A stretch of 37,828 nucleotides of DNA from Symbiodinium natans (taxonomy: Eukaryota; Sar; Dinophyceae; Suessiales; Symbiodiniaceae), in NCBI GenBank assembly GCA_905221605.1, contig CAJNDS010001059.1, positions 1 to 37,828 on the forward strand, read 5' to 3'. A model generated the notes under the pieces. It was not told where the DNA came from. It was given only the letters and a program-made list of their open reading frames with translations, and did no database searches. This document shows positions 9,053-19,022 of the stretch, in pieces. The position numbers and the translations under genes were made by a program. Numbering within the stretch: the first letter of the stretch is position 1; each line of letters starts with the position of its first letter.

Positions 9053-10453
9053 ATGTCAACAGAGGAAGATTGCCTTGACAGCGACCCAAGGCAGCTTGAG
9101 TACGCCCGTACTCTTGCTCTGCCGCAAGCTCTGTCCTTGGATTTGTCCCCGGTGGCCTTGACGCTGGTCCTAGGCAATGACCCTCTAATTCCTCTTTGCG
9201 GAGGTGGAGAGGACCCTGTGCAAAGACTGACATCGTCAGTCGCGCAACGCCTTCTTGTGGATCTCTGCAACATCAAGGTTGTTCTTGCCCTGCCATTGCA
9301 GAGTGTTCATGGCACTGAAAATGCCGCTGATGCCTTCCAGGCTTGGCTTAGTTGGAGCATAAGACAAGAAATAAAGATCGGCCAGGTCTCGGGCGGCTTA
9401 GACTTTCATTGGCACATGCTTCATTGGTGCCAATTGGCTATCCAGTCTGTGGCCTGTCTTGCATCAGTTAATTCGCACTGGTTCCGACTTCTCTTGGAAG
9501 GTCTGAGGGGAATGCCCTTCTTTGCGATTCCCACGGGGGAACACGCCGGAGCGTTCTTTGGAGTCACGCCTCTTGACGAATGCACTTACGACGTCCATGC
9601 AGTTGGAGACTTCCCACTCGCGAGCCTCCGCTTCCTCCGACTGCGTTCACCGTTTACAGCTGACTTTGCTAATCAACCTCCTGCAAGGCAGCTCCTGGGC
9701 GGGCGACTTGCTCATGAGCATCATTGGCCTGCCCAAATGGATTCTCCTCACCCGCAGGCAGAGGGCCACTGTGGCAGTCTATGGCCTCGCACACAGTCCA
9801 CCTTGCAGCGTCACGTGCCTGCCCCTTGGTCAGTCCGTGAAGCAGCTTCTCGTTGTAGGGTAAGGTATGCTGGCCTTGTTGCCAATCTCACCCTTGTGCG
9901 CGTTACTCAACATCAAGGCTGTATGATTCAAATCGTTTGGTGCGTTGCCCCCTTTCGACAAGAAGCTCTTGAAGGGGATACTCTCCAACTTACCACTCAA
10001 CTTTTCCCTGCCTTATGTGCTTTGTGCCCGAACCGCCTGCAGCCAGATCTCCTTGGGGTCTTCGCTGTTTCGCAACTTAGTCACCTACCTGTCCCTCCGT
10101 GCTGTGCCCTGGTAGATTGGCCGGTGGGCACACCGTTCACTGTATATGCCTACAATGATCTCCAGGCTGTAAGGGCTGCGCATCCACCCGTCACTGTTGG
10201 CTGGCCGTCCTGGCACCTGCAGCTCCTCAACCCAAGCGATTGGAATGACCTACCTTGCCCTGTTTTGGCTTCTTGTAGCTGGCCTGTGTCCCTGTTGATG
10301 GTCAAATGCGTGCAAGCGATGAGAGAACGCAGTGGGCACCTCGAGTGTCGATCTTTTGTCCTGGCCGACTCACAAGGGGCAGTTGCGAGTCCTGCGTCGG
10401 CAGTACTCCGAGCTTTTGCTCCGAATGCAAACATACTCCTGAAAATGCAGTAG
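9053..10453 (+). CDS. hypothetical protein, second member of a tandem paralog pair
   Basis: The frame is open from 9,035; the first ATG is at 9,053, giving about 466 residues. No known family was recognised. The C-terminal third matches the preceding ORF in order and spacing: VDWPVGTPF, AHPP, then MRERSGHLECRSFVLADSQG and a terminal AFAPNANILLK. The N-terminal half is less similar, and the middle (QPPARQLLGGRLAHEHHWP onward) is rich in His, Pro and Arg and may be out of frame. The gene is therefore either fast-evolving or already damaged. The conserved C-terminal block implies past selection on the protein. Confidence 0.5.
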   Translation: MSTEEDCLDSDPRQLEYARTLALPQALSLDLSPVALTLVLGNDPLIPLCGGGEDPVQRLTSSVAQRLLVDLCNIKVVLALPLQSVHGTENAADAFQAWLSWSIRQEIKIGQVSGGLDFHWHMLHWCQLAIQSVACLASVNSHWFRLLLEGLRGMPFFAIPTGEHAGAFFGVTPLDECTYDVHAVGDFPLASLRFLRLRSPFTADFANQPPARQLLGGRLAHEHHWPAQMDSPHPQAEGHCGSLWPRTQSTLQRHVPAPWSVREAASRCRVRYAGLVANLTLVRVTQHQGCMIQIVWCVAPFRQEALEGDTLQLTTQLFPALCALCPNRLQPDLLGVFAVSQLSHLPVPPCCALVDWPVGTPFTVYAYNDLQAVRAAHPPVTVGWPSWHLQLLNPSDWNDLPCPVLASCSWPVSLLMVKCVQAMRERSGHLECRSFVLADSQGAVASPASAVLRAFAPNANILLKMQ

Positions 10454-11687
10454 GGACCCCGCCCCTTCACTAATGTTTGGCCTTGGAAGCATGAGGGTCT
10501 CGTTCTCCAGTTTCACACTGCTTTCGCGGTTTTGCATTCTAGGGAATGTGTTGGCGGGACTTTTTCATGGGTGCTGTGCAGTGCTGGCTCAGGTCAACTC
10601 TGTAGATTCGAGGTAGTCCACCGCCTTCCCCTCAGGAAGGCATCACTGACATGGTTGAGGCATCCAGCCCTCAAATCCATATGGAACGTCTTGCTCCGCT
10701 GCTTGTGATTGTCTCGCAGTTGAGCCCTACGTCGGCCTGCTGTAGGCCCGCCTCCAGGACAGCGATAGACACCTTCACGACTGCCCATTGGATGCATTGC
10801 GTTGTGTCCTCTTTGATGCGTGCACTGTGTGCTTGAGCCTGTGGTTAATTGTAGAGCCGCGCGAAGGCCTCTCTGAGCCTCCACAAGTGTACCTCTGGCG
10901 GCAACAACAGTCGAATTGGGGTTGTTGTTATACTCGCCTCCCTCACGTCGCTCCTGGAGTCGAGAATTATAGGGTTGCCCTCCCGTCCCTGAGGGAAACC
11001 GCGAGAGTAGCTGCTGTTTGTCGGCGCTGGGGAGGTATCATCGGGGCTTGGGCATCGCGCAGGCGTTTTGTGACATCGACGTCAACCTTCGCCAGTACAC
11101 AGCGTGTTGTGCCCGTCGTGCGTGTGAACTGCACCCATTTCAAATTGCAGCTTCATGTTACGGAATTGATGGACTTGGGTGTCGCGCGAATGCGAAACAA
11201 TGCTATACTCTTCCCCTCCTCTAGCCAGGCTAGGACCCCAGTCACTGGGCAAGTGGAGGAGGACGGTTGAGTTGCTCATGCCCTCACACGGCGGTGTAGG
11301 AACCTGCATCTCTTCTCAAGGCAGTAGATCCATTTACGTTCTCTGTACAAGTTTGACGAGCAGTGACCCCTCACCGCAACTTCCGAGCAGGGGCTCGGTG
11401 AAGCGGCTCAGGAGCTCCCGTTCGGGTTGCTCCCTTGCTCCCGAGTATTACCTGCAGAGAATCTTGTGAGGGTGCGGGAGTGATTTGATGTTGGGTACGT
11501 GAGTGCGCCCGCACTCACACGCCCTAGTCCCCCGCATGGATTGACAGTTTGTTCCTGTGGCTCATAGCCCTCTCAGCCGCGAACATAAAGGAGTGATGGT
11601 ATTACCCGCTAACTTGCCCCCTTGTTCTGTGCCGCCAGGGCTCACAGGAGCAGGCGCCCGCTTGCCCTCCCCGAACTAACGCCCGGC
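10454..11687 (+). other. long stretch with only short, unconvincing ORFs
   Basis: About 1.2 kb between the paralog pair and the next ORF. The longest + frame (10,788-11,270, 160 codons) is Cys, Arg and Ser rich with no motif I know. Frames change repeatedly (for example at 11,179-11,469), which fits decayed coding sequence. No terminal repeat, tRNA or tandem repeat was noticed. Confidence 0.35.
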
Positions 11688-12380
11688 ATGGCTGCTTCGT
11701 TGGTCATTGGTGGCAGCCTTTACACTGCTGTCAATGGAGATGGCGACAGTGACTGGGAAAGATGCTACCCTTACGAACACCTGGAGATCTTTTCCAGCGA
11801 GCCCATCCTCGAAGGCCACGGCCACACTTGTAGTGCTGGCTGGATATCGCTCACCAAGCTCCTCGTACTGCAAGGAATCCGCGATGCCTCGGCAGCCCAA
11901 GGACGTCCTAATCAACGGACCCTCGCCATGGTTGCTGCGGCCGAACTCGCGCACTCTGTTGGAGGTCATCGTGCCTGGCTTGCACACCACCTTCGAGATC
12001 TTTCGCAGGATTTGAGGAACGAGCTTGCCCAGGAGTACGGGGCGTTACTGGCTATGTTCAGACGTCCGCCTGGACCACAGAAGAATGCCCTTTTAGCCTG
12101 GGCCAGGCCAATCATTGTGCATCGCCAGGAAGATTTTCCAATTTACCTCATAAAAGCGCATTTGGAGCAGCATCTTTTGCTTGCATGGCGTTTCACTGCC
12201 GATAAAGTCAATTTGCTTTTGCAAGCGATGTCAGATGCTGTCCCCAATGATAATGCCGTCATTCTGGAGTGGGTAGCGTGCTTCCTCGATGAACGTATTG
12301 CTACCGACATTCTCGAGCATTTAGATGACGAGACCATGCATCTGCTTGAGGACAATCGGCATTCGGATAGTGACATCTAA
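11688..12380 (+). CDS. hypothetical acidic helical protein
   Basis: The first ATG at 11,688 gives about 230 residues. The second half is helical and acidic, with LIKAHLEQHLLLAW, ILEWVACFLDERIATDILEHL and an Asp/Glu/His-rich end (MHLLEDNRHSDSDI). It recalls the C-terminal half of the ORF at 6,608-7,189, which also has LLLAW followed by an ER...LSEHF segment. No catalytic motif is visible. It precedes the hydrolase-like ORF on the same strand; no functional link can be shown. Confidence 0.4.
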   Translation: MAASLVIGGSLYTAVNGDGDSDWERCYPYEHLEIFSSEPILEGHGHTCSAGWISLTKLLVLQGIRDASAAQGRPNQRTLAMVAAAELAHSVGGHRAWLAHHLRDLSQDLRNELAQEYGALLAMFRRPPGPQKNALLAWARPIIVHRQEDFPIYLIKAHLEQHLLLAWRFTADKVNLLLQAMSDAVPNDNAVILEWVACFLDERIATDILEHLDDETMHLLEDNRHSDSDI

Positions 12381-12678
12381 CGCTGACCTTGTGCGAATAC
12401 GGAACAAACGGCGGCCTAGTACATCGGTCGTTATCCATGGTCATGCGGCATTCCTGTAATGTCATGCTGTTGTCTTGACCGTTTTGGAAAGTTGTAACCA
12501 TTGATCATGTTATACTGCTGATGTAGTCTCCAACTGAAGGGAGCTGAGTCAGGGGAAGTTGGGAGCAAGCTTGTTGTTGTGTGACATTCTTTGCGCTGGA
12601 CGGCACGGCTCTCAGGCAAGACTGCCCAGTCTTCCTCTACCTTGCCCCATCAATTGGGTAGGCTGCCCCTTCTTCGCC

Positions 12679-13533
12679 ATGGCATTGCAAGAGCCCCTTG
12701 GCCTGGAGAACCTGCAGCCTCCTCCATTGGTCGCCCCTCCGCTCGTAGCTGGGCGTGAAAACACCTGGATTACGGCGAGCCATGGCAGTTCAACCCTCCC
12801 CTTTGTTGTATCCCGGCCGAATGCGGATGCAGGGGAAGCCAACTCGATAGTGCTTCTCCTCCCTGGTTGTGGACATTTCTATGTGGAGAATATGCACCCA
12901 CTGCCTTGGCAAGGGGCCATCGAGTATCTGTGGAGCAACCTGGCTTTCAAAAAGGCCGTCATTGCCTGCGCATGGCCTGTGGCGGGACAAGCAGGCTCAC
13001 CGCCTGCCTGGATGCTGCCTGACGGTGCTGCTGGACCAAGGCAGTGTATACAATGGAAATTCTACCGCCAACGTGATGCGAGCCCTCGCCTCTCCTTGCC
13101 CACATATCTCATGGGCCTTGGCTCTGGAGGAACCATCACCTACCAGATTGCACTTTCCGAGGCCCATGCGACCTTGCGGGCTTGTGTTTGCATGGGCCCC
13201 ATTAGGCTGCCTTCTTTGCTGCCAGCCCCAACGAGCGGGGAGACACGAATTTTAGTCTATGGCGGACGAAAGGACGTAGAGACCTTTCAGCACCACCTTC
13301 GGATGTGCTACTCGGTGCGGGGCAATCATCGCGTGCCTCCTGTCACAGAAGCCCTTTCCGAAGACTCACACTTTACCGCCTTCAAGGGCTACGGACGCAC
13401 GCAGTACCCCTGGGCCCCCGGCCTCACAATCCGCCAGGTGGTTATCGGCAAGGACCCAGAGCATGTGGTGTGGCCTGCGTTGCTGAGCGATCCTGATTGG
13501 CTGCTGGCGGACCATATCGAGCTCCCGGAGTAG
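12679..13533 (+). CDS. alpha/beta-hydrolase-like protein; source of the downstream repeat array
   Basis: The frame is open from 12,559; the first ATG is at 12,679, giving about 284 residues. IVLLLPGCGHFYVENMHPL followed by PWQGAIEYLW resembles the first strand and oxyanion region of esterase-type hydrolases. GLGSGGTITYQIALSEA resembles a nucleophile elbow with Ser in GSGG, ILVYGGRKDVE is a candidate Asp strand, and several His follow. A serine hydrolase is likely but the triad is not proven. Diverged, non-coding copies of the 5' two thirds of this gene recur at about 23,230-23,660 and 24,238-24,525. A GC-rich palindrome lies within the coding sequence at 13,075-13,092. Confidence 0.5.
   Translation: MALQEPLGLENLQPPPLVAPPLVAGRENTWITASHGSSTLPFVVSRPNADAGEANSIVLLLPGCGHFYVENMHPLPWQGAIEYLWSNLAFKKAVIACAWPVAGQAGSPPAWMLPDGAAGPRQCIQWKFYRQRDASPRLSLPTYLMGLGSGGTITYQIALSEAHATLRACVCMGPIRLPSLLPAPTSGETRILVYGGRKDVETFQHHLRMCYSVRGNHRVPPVTEALSEDSHFTAFKGYGRTQYPWAPGLTIRQVVIGKDPEHVVWPALLSDPDWLLADHIELPE
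13075..13092 (+). repeat. imperfect palindrome, in-gene copy
   Basis: GATGCGAGCCCTCGCCTC contains the inverted arms GCGAG and CTCGC around CC. Homologous positions in the degenerate copies downstream read GTGAG and CTCAC, so both arms changed together. Confidence 0.5.
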
Positions 13534-14056
13534 TCGTCGGGGCAGGGTAGAGAGTACCTTCCTTTTTCCATTTTAATCGATTTATGCGCGCCGGCCCTTG
13601 TGTTGCCGCTACAAACAGACCAGCAACCGAGGTACGCCTGCATTCTGGTGCTACTACTGTGCACGGACAAAGTAAAGGATGCCGTCGTCTCCAGGTCATT
13701 GCTTTGTACATGCAGCACATTGCAGCCACAAGTAACAGCCACCTGCGATGACACGCTGCATCCCTTTTCAGGTTGCGCGTTGGATGTGCCCTGGCTCAAG
13801 CTAAGGGTGGCAGGCTGACTGAACGAGGACCCATTGTGTAGAGGGTTGTAACGCTCCTGACTGGTTTTTTCTCGCCTTTCTGCTTCTTCTCTCCTGTGTG
13901 TTGTGCTTTTTGTTTGGTCCTCCCCTTCCTTGTGTCCCTCCCTAGTTTTTGTAAGGGCTTTCCAGGGATCTTGGTGTCTGGAGGTTGCCTCGTGGTTCTC
14001 CGCTGCCTGTGGGGTAGTCACATGAGTTTGGCCTGCCATGTTCGGTGAGTGATGCC
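13534..14056 (+). other. intergenic stretch, pyrimidine-rich
   Basis: About 520 bp with no convincing ORF on the + strand. The part from about 13,855 to 13,960 is strongly pyrimidine-rich (runs of TTTT, CTTCTTCTCTCC and TCCTCCCC), as may occur ahead of a splice acceptor. No conserved motif was recognised. Confidence 0.35.
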
Positions 14057-14374
14057 ATGGAGTCGTATGCCTGTCAACCGTACGCGATCCGGGTTGGAGC
14101 GCAAGTGCTCCAAGTCCACGTTGCCAGGAGAGGGCAACTCACTGCACTTGCCACTTTAGGGACCAGTGATGTCGCAATGACCAGGCAGATGCAAGCCGGC
14201 GTCATCCTGCCTCACGAACTCGATGCTGCCGGTTGGTGCCGATACTTCGGAAATACAACCTTTGTTGTGTCTGGACCATTCTGCCTTTTTGAGAAACAGC
14301 AACGCCGTCTGCTTCGCCCTTCGCTGTTTTCTCCTGCATGCATGGAGGCCAGGCATCGGCATCATGCCGCATAG
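14057..14374 (+). CDS. short ORF, possible N-terminal part of the next gene
   Basis: About 105 codons beginning with MESYACQPYAIRVGAQ. It overlaps the start of the next long ORF in a different frame. The join from FEKQQRRLLRP here to FLLHAWRPG in the other frame reads smoothly, so a single indel near 14,320 may have split one gene. No motif recognised. Confidence 0.35.
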   Translation: MESYACQPYAIRVGAQVLQVHVARRGQLTALATLGTSDVAMTRQMQAGVILPHELDAAGWCRYFGNTTFVVSGPFCLFEKQQRRLLRPSLFSPACMEARHRHHAA

Positions 14375-16334
14375 CAGCGCCCTCATGGGGCGAGCGGTGT
14401 CCACGCACAGTTCTGTGCCTGGTGACGCGATAGACCTTCCCCCTTGGGCGAGTGTTGTCACCGAACAAGGAGCGGGTAGGGAGACAGCCCTGTCTCCCGG
14501 GCCCTGGCAAACTCCATCACCTAATCCACCTAGGGTCTGCTGGCCGGAGAATAGTCCTCGCCCTCCCATACCGCCGATTCCTCCACGTGTTGGAGAATAC
14601 CCAGTGAGTGAGGTCAGTAGGATCGAGCCGCGAATTCCACATGGGAGGCCACCTCCCGCGCCAGTTGCAGCCGACCTGCCACCTTGGCAGGTCCCTAGCC
14701 ACCCAGGTCCACAGGTCCTTGCGGCGACCGCAATGCAGGCTATATGCCAGCTTCGCACTCTCAGTGCTGACCATGCGCCGGGGCCTCAGGAGCCTGAGGA
14801 TCTCGCGCAGGCACTAGAAAGTAATCAGAATTTCCCTGAGCCCACCCCTAGCGGCGTACGCGAACCGCCTGAGCCGCAAGGTCTTCACCCAGAGATTGAC
14901 TACAATGCATTACTCGGCTGCCTACTTCCACAGCTCCGGGCTGCTGAGTCCGCAGGAGCCCATGTCCTGCTCTTAGTCACGGATAGTCGCTGCTTCTTGT
15001 CTATTCCGCACTTCCCCTACTTTGTCCGGCATTTGGTAGCACGCATGCAGTGGGAAGGCCCGTTTAAGGAGAGGTGGTTTCCCATCTTGGTTAACACCAA
15101 GGAAGCGGGGCTAGCTTCTGTGCACTTTACGTGGGCGGGGCCCGAAATTCTGGCAGTCCTCAGAGTCCTTGCGCCAGGGGTGGTCTTGATGTTGCTTGAC
15201 CATGACACCTTGTTCACTGCCAGGTGGGAAGCAGAAGAGCTGCGAAGGTTTGCAGTCCTCGATCTACTGCCCAATACCCTCTCGACGGAGTCACTGGGCA
15301 GCATGGAAGTCGAGACGGACGAGACACAGCCCTGTGGCTCGCTTCCAGCCTCGCCGTGGAGTTGCTCGCCGGACGGGTCCATACCGTGTGGGGCCCGATC
15401 GCCAAACTCAATTGGCATGGTTTGTGCGTCCGAGGACCAGCTCGAAGCAAATGGGGGATTGGTCCTCTTCTACCCGAATGCTCCGGACGGCAAACATCCC
15501 CGGCCCCCTCGCTTCTGCATCCCTGGCAACGTCGCTAGTGCGGTGACCTCAATTGGTACTGCGTTGAGCCGAGCCCTGCAGCTAGTCATCATGCCCAGTG
15601 AAGTGCCCACTCCATTGCCTGGTATGCATGAGCAGGTGCCGTTGGACCAGATCCATTATCGGCAATGTCTACGCAACACCCCTCTTGCCGGAACCACTGC
15701 TCACAAGCACTCTGACTTTGTGTTTGCATGGGCACTTTTAGGAAGATACATACATGAGGTTGCGTGGAAAACGGCCGACCTTACTGCTGGCCGGCCGGAG
15801 CCAGACATCCAGTTTGGCGCCTCCCCAGTCAGGCAGGTCAGAGGGGTCAAAACATGGGGACAAGGCCCATATGAACAGGGATTTCTTCCCTTGCTCATGG
15901 GTTACGGCGGCTCGCACTCCCGTTTGGCAATCCTACCTGGTCCTGACTTATTCATGGCGAACCGTGCATGGATATGGTGCCAAAGGCAAAAACATCTTGC
16001 CGCAGTGGGGGAGTGTGTTACGGCTGCCCACTCTACCCGAGTCGGTCTGGGGCAACGGGGACACCGTCCCTCTGTGGGCCTCTGTTGGGCAAAAGGGCAG
16101 TGGACCAGTGCGGCTCCAGCTCTTCCCTGGGGTCCTCATGTTTTGGAAGAAAGATGCCCTATCTTCCTGCAGAGCCACCCCGAAATGGCGCAGTCGACCC
16201 AATACCCCCACTGGGCCGCTTGCTCTTCTTGCTGCCGCTGCGCATGCTTGGCTGGCCCAGGCGGATCTGCCGTGGCCTCTCTTCGCCGCAGACATAAAGG
16301 TCACGCCGTTGGGCCTCAGTCAATACTGGGATGA
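14223..16334 (+). CDS. large proline-rich protein with DHD motif, possible glycosyltransferase-like domain (frameshifted)
   Basis: An ATG-started frame of 703 codons. Residues about 60-220 are proline-rich and probably disordered. From about 240 to 350 there is an alternating pattern of hydrophobic strands and helices (HVLLLVTDSRCF, VLAPGVVLMLLDHDTLF) with the acidic pair Asp326 and Asp328 in LDHD followed by a helix, WEAEELRRF. This resembles the DxD metal-binding motif of GT-A glycosyltransferases, but no donor-binding signature can be verified. After about 15,970 the frame turns Cys/Arg-rich while another frame (to 16,413) becomes protein-like (GKNILPQWGSVL, VRLQLFPGVLMFW, LLAAAAHAW), implying a frameshift. 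The next hydrolase follows at once. Confidence 0.45.
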   Translation: MLPVGADTSEIQPLLCLDHSAFLRNSNAVCFALRCFLLHAWRPGIGIMPHSSALMGRAVSTHSSVPGDAIDLPPWASVVTEQGAGRETALSPGPWQTPSPNPPRVCWPENSPRPPIPPIPPRVGEYPVSEVSRIEPRIPHGRPPPAPVAADLPPWQVPSHPGPQVLAATAMQAICQLRTLSADHAPGPQEPEDLAQALESNQNFPEPTPSGVREPPEPQGLHPEIDYNALLGCLLPQLRAAESAGAHVLLLVTDSRCFLSIPHFPYFVRHLVARMQWEGPFKERWFPILVNTKEAGLASVHFTWAGPEILAVLRVLAPGVVLMLLDHDTLFTARWEAEELRRFAVLDLLPNTLSTESLGSMEVETDETQPCGSLPASPWSCSPDGSIPCGARSPNSIGMVCASEDQLEANGGLVLFYPNAPDGKHPRPPRFCIPGNVASAVTSIGTALSRALQLVIMPSEVPTPLPGMHEQVPLDQIHYRQCLRNTPLAGTTAHKHSDFVFAWALLGRYIHEVAWKTADLTAGRPEPDIQFGASPVRQVRGVKTWGQGPYEQGFLPLLMGYGGSHSRLAILPGPDLFMANRAWIWCQRQKHLAAVGECVTAAHSTRVGLGQRGHRPSVGLCWAKGQWTSAAPALPWGPHVLEERCPIFLQSHPEMAQSTQYPHWAACSSCCRCACLAGPGGSAVASLRRRHKGHAVGPQSILG

Positions 16335-17206
16335 TGGACTTTCCTGCCTACCAGTACCCGCCTCCAAAGCCTCACCTAACCCCCTCAGGGGAATGTCGGT
16401 CGCTCTTCATTAGCGGGATGAATGGGAAGGCCGAGAATACGCCCCCCACTGTGTCGGGTAGCATCATTCACACAGCCAATTCCTATGCACTCACTGGCTT
16501 AGAAATGGAAACAGTCCGGGACAACCAGGGCCAAAAGGTCCGATATGAGGACACACAACGCCCGTTGTTGCTTTCGACCAGCGGTAATGCCGCACATGCA
16601 TTGTTGCTCCTGCCCCAAGCCGCCCAGCTATGGGCACGTGCTCTGTACCCTCAGGTCGAAGGATGCGGTCTGCCAGCGGCGGTTCGTGCTAGAATCAGCT
16701 CATTAGAAGCCTCCCTGACAATGTGCCCTGCCCTGGCTCACTTGCACATGCCACATACTGCTGCGCTGACCGCTCTGCATGTGGGCCTCGCCGCGGGTAG
16801 AGCTGGCGAGTGCAAACTGTGCGTTACGGGTTTCTCAGCTGGGTCGTATACGGGCGCTGCTGTGGCTATCGCTTGGCATGAGCGCCAAAAGCTTCCTGAC
16901 TGCAAGGGCGATTTTGTCCACATCAAGGCACGTTTGGGCGGCGTTGCCATGCCACGGGCCATGCTGCAATATATCCTGGGTTCGGAATTGCGGCACGCTG
17001 TTAGTCTTGTCCATCATGAGAGCGACCAGCTTTGTATCTTCCGGCCCAGCCAGGCAGCAAGGACGCAAGCGATTGGCGCGGGAGCGCGTCTCTACTACTT
17101 CACTGGACCTGAGTCACTTGGCAGTGGTGGACACTCTTATGGTCACTTTGTCCACAGTGAAGAGCTATTCCAGCTCACGCCGGGGATTATGTGCATAAGG
17201 AATTGA
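16331..17206 (+). CDS. alpha/beta-hydrolase-like serine hydrolase
   Basis: An ATG-started frame of 291 codons. CVTGFSAGSYTGAAVAIAWH contains the nucleophile elbow GFSAGS with Ser169, followed by a small-residue helix as in alpha/beta hydrolases. HHESDQLCIF offers Asp232, and HSYGHFVHSEE offers His268, His272 or His275 in the usual C-terminal place, so a Ser-Asp-His triad is plausible. The substrate cannot be inferred. Its last codons overlap the first codons of the helicase frame in another phase (17,191-17,206), and that ORF has no good start of its own, so the two may once have been one polypeptide. Confidence 0.55.
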   Translation: MMDFPAYQYPPPKPHLTPSGECRSLFISGMNGKAENTPPTVSGSIIHTANSYALTGLEMETVRDNQGQKVRYEDTQRPLLLSTSGNAAHALLLLPQAAQLWARALYPQVEGCGLPAAVRARISSLEASLTMCPALAHLHMPHTAALTALHVGLAAGRAGECKLCVTGFSAGSYTGAAVAIAWHERQKLPDCKGDFVHIKARLGGVAMPRAMLQYILGSELRHAVSLVHHESDQLCIFRPSQAARTQAIGAGARLYYFTGPESLGSGGHSYGHFVHSEELFQLTPGIMCIRN

Positions 17207-19011
17207 CTAAAAAGATTTGCGGCTTGGCCGACCCCCGGATGGATCGCACAGTGCGAGCAGGTTTGATGGGGGTTGCGTGTGGCTCTGTCCAGCTTTCGGA
17301 TAAGTCTAAAACTTTCATCAACTCCGTGCTGGGACGGCAAATCAGACGCCCCGATATGGAGGCTTTTCTCCGGATACCATCCGCTGAGAACCGGAGCATT
17401 GCAAGTCTCCGTGCTGACTGTACCCAAGTCCTCCTGACGGATGCCAAGCCGCGTCTGGCTGATTTGCCGCCCCCGTATCATGAACTTGGTCCCACGATGA
17501 AACTAGTTTTGGGTATGTGGCTCCCCCACCTGTCGTTAGAGCGCCTGGTTGACATGCTGGGTTATCAGTTTCCAGCCATGGCCTCGGAAGCAGAAATCGA
17601 GGAGGAGCCCTCGGAACAGTATCACTACCCAGAGCAAGCTGCGGTCAAGCGGGCCGCCACCCCTGTGGCGATAAAGCCCGGCACGCATACATGGCCAATC
17701 TGCCTTCTCCATCGAGTTTACCCAAGGGCATCGGTCATGCTCCTTACACCGGAGTTGGCGGATGTCCCTGACTGGGCTAAAAAGTGGTTTGCTGTCGCTG
17801 GTAAAGTGCCGGCCAAGGGCACTGCTTTGCTGGTTACCTTGAGAGAAGACAAGGGGGATGTGGCCTACCCAGGCATGTTTATAGAGCTCCTTGCCCCGAA
17901 GAAGCTTTACACCGGCCCTGGAGAAAGTAAGGCCATGCAACCAGTCAATATAACCATTGCCCTGCTCTTGACTGATGAACAGCACAACCAATTCGCGCAA
18001 CGACCCTCACTGCCGAGAGTCAGCCAGCTTGAGGTTCTGCCCGGAGGAGCCTCTACCCCGCTTTGGGATGCTCTGTTACACATGCCTAGGGAAAGGCAGC
18101 ATGTTGCATTGGGCGTTCCGCTAGAAGACTCGCCTCTTGATGCCATCCGGCAGCCACTGTGGTTGCCGGGCTTTCTCACAGATTTAGTGCTTGTCCTCCT
18201 TATCGGGCTAGTGGTGAGAGGGAACTGGCACGACACATGGGCACAGCTCATTCACCCGGAGGTCTGCCAAGTCTTCAGAGGCAAGCACGAAACGCAAGCT
18301 GCGCAGGCATCGCTTACTGCGGGTCCGGGGGCTTCCAACCCCTTGCAAAGCTTCCTCAACCTTTGGCTTACGGAGGAACAATCCTATCGCAAAGAATGGA
18401 CGCCAACGCTGCTGAGTGGCGTGTTAGCTACGCTGCCTGACTCTCCGCTGCCCGGCCAAGAGGACGCCCGGACTCCTGCGCTGTGGCATGCGGAGTGTCT
18501 ACGCCTGTCCCATGACTCGTTGAGCAACGAGCACGATCCGAGGACTCGAGCCAGCATCTTTGCGCTCGCGGTTGGTCCCGCCTTCCTTACGCGCCTCTGT
18601 GATACCTTTTGGGGGGCGGACGGACACCTGGCAGCGCTGCTGGGAGCGTGCTCGTACGGCCTGGCCGCTAATCGTACTTCTGTATTCATAACGGGTGCGC
18701 CCGGCAGCGGGAAGACACGATCCTGCGCGTTTCTAGGAGTACTCCTTGCGTGCCTGACGAGCCGGCTCACCCTGTACACCGCTCATGGCAATGAATCGGT
18801 TCGGGCCTATGTCGAAGCGGTTGATAGGCTCACGACTGCTAGCAATGAATTTGTTCGCAGCCGCATCGTTCGCATACCGGGTAACAAGGAGAAGGACACA
18901 CATAAGCTCCCTTTTGATGTGCACGATTTGTACCGGGGGCTACTTGTAGCCACGACACATGGTACGATTGTGGCAAGGCTTAGCTTTCCCTACTCGCTAT
19001 TAACCGTCTAA
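17191..19011 (+). CDS. SF1 helicase-like protein, N-terminal part with Walker A
   Basis: The frame is 606 codons long with no ATG at its start (first Met near residue 17). The first 480 residues match nothing I know. ITGAPGSGKTRS at residues 500-511 is a Walker A P-loop (Gly502-Thr509), preceded by a hydrophobic strand. The downstream segment LTLYTAHGNESVRAYVEAVDRL fits the region after motif I of UPF1-type SF1 helicases, where T..N.A.D....L is typical, and LLVATTHGTIVARL is the motif II-preceding strand. The frame is lost at about 19,000, and the DEAQ box follows in another frame. It would unwind nucleic acid using ATP if intact. Confidence 0.65.
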   Translation: MHKELTKKICGLADPRMDRTVRAGLMGVACGSVQLSDKSKTFINSVLGRQIRRPDMEAFLRIPSAENRSIASLRADCTQVLLTDAKPRLADLPPPYHELGPTMKLVLGMWLPHLSLERLVDMLGYQFPAMASEAEIEEEPSEQYHYPEQAAVKRAATPVAIKPGTHTWPICLLHRVYPRASVMLLTPELADVPDWAKKWFAVAGKVPAKGTALLVTLREDKGDVAYPGMFIELLAPKKLYTGPGESKAMQPVNITIALLLTDEQHNQFAQRPSLPRVSQLEVLPGGASTPLWDALLHMPRERQHVALGVPLEDSPLDAIRQPLWLPGFLTDLVLVLLIGLVVRGNWHDTWAQLIHPEVCQVFRGKHETQAAQASLTAGPGASNPLQSFLNLWLTEEQSYRKEWTPTLLSGVLATLPDSPLPGQEDARTPALWHAECLRLSHDSLSNEHDPRTRASIFALAVGPAFLTRLCDTFWGADGHLAALLGACSYGLAANRTSVFITGAPGSGKTRSCAFLGVLLACLTSRLTLYTAHGNESVRAYVEAVDRLTTASNEFVRSRIVRIPGNKEKDTHKLPFDVHDLYRGLLVATTHGTIVARLSFPYSLLTV

Positions 19012-19022
19012 AGGATGTTGAG

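Noticed and set aside
13389-14039. 216-codon minus-strand ORF
   Set aside because: Low-complexity Glu/Lys/Arg-rich sequence opposite a pyrimidine-rich intergenic tract; no domain and no partner on that strand.
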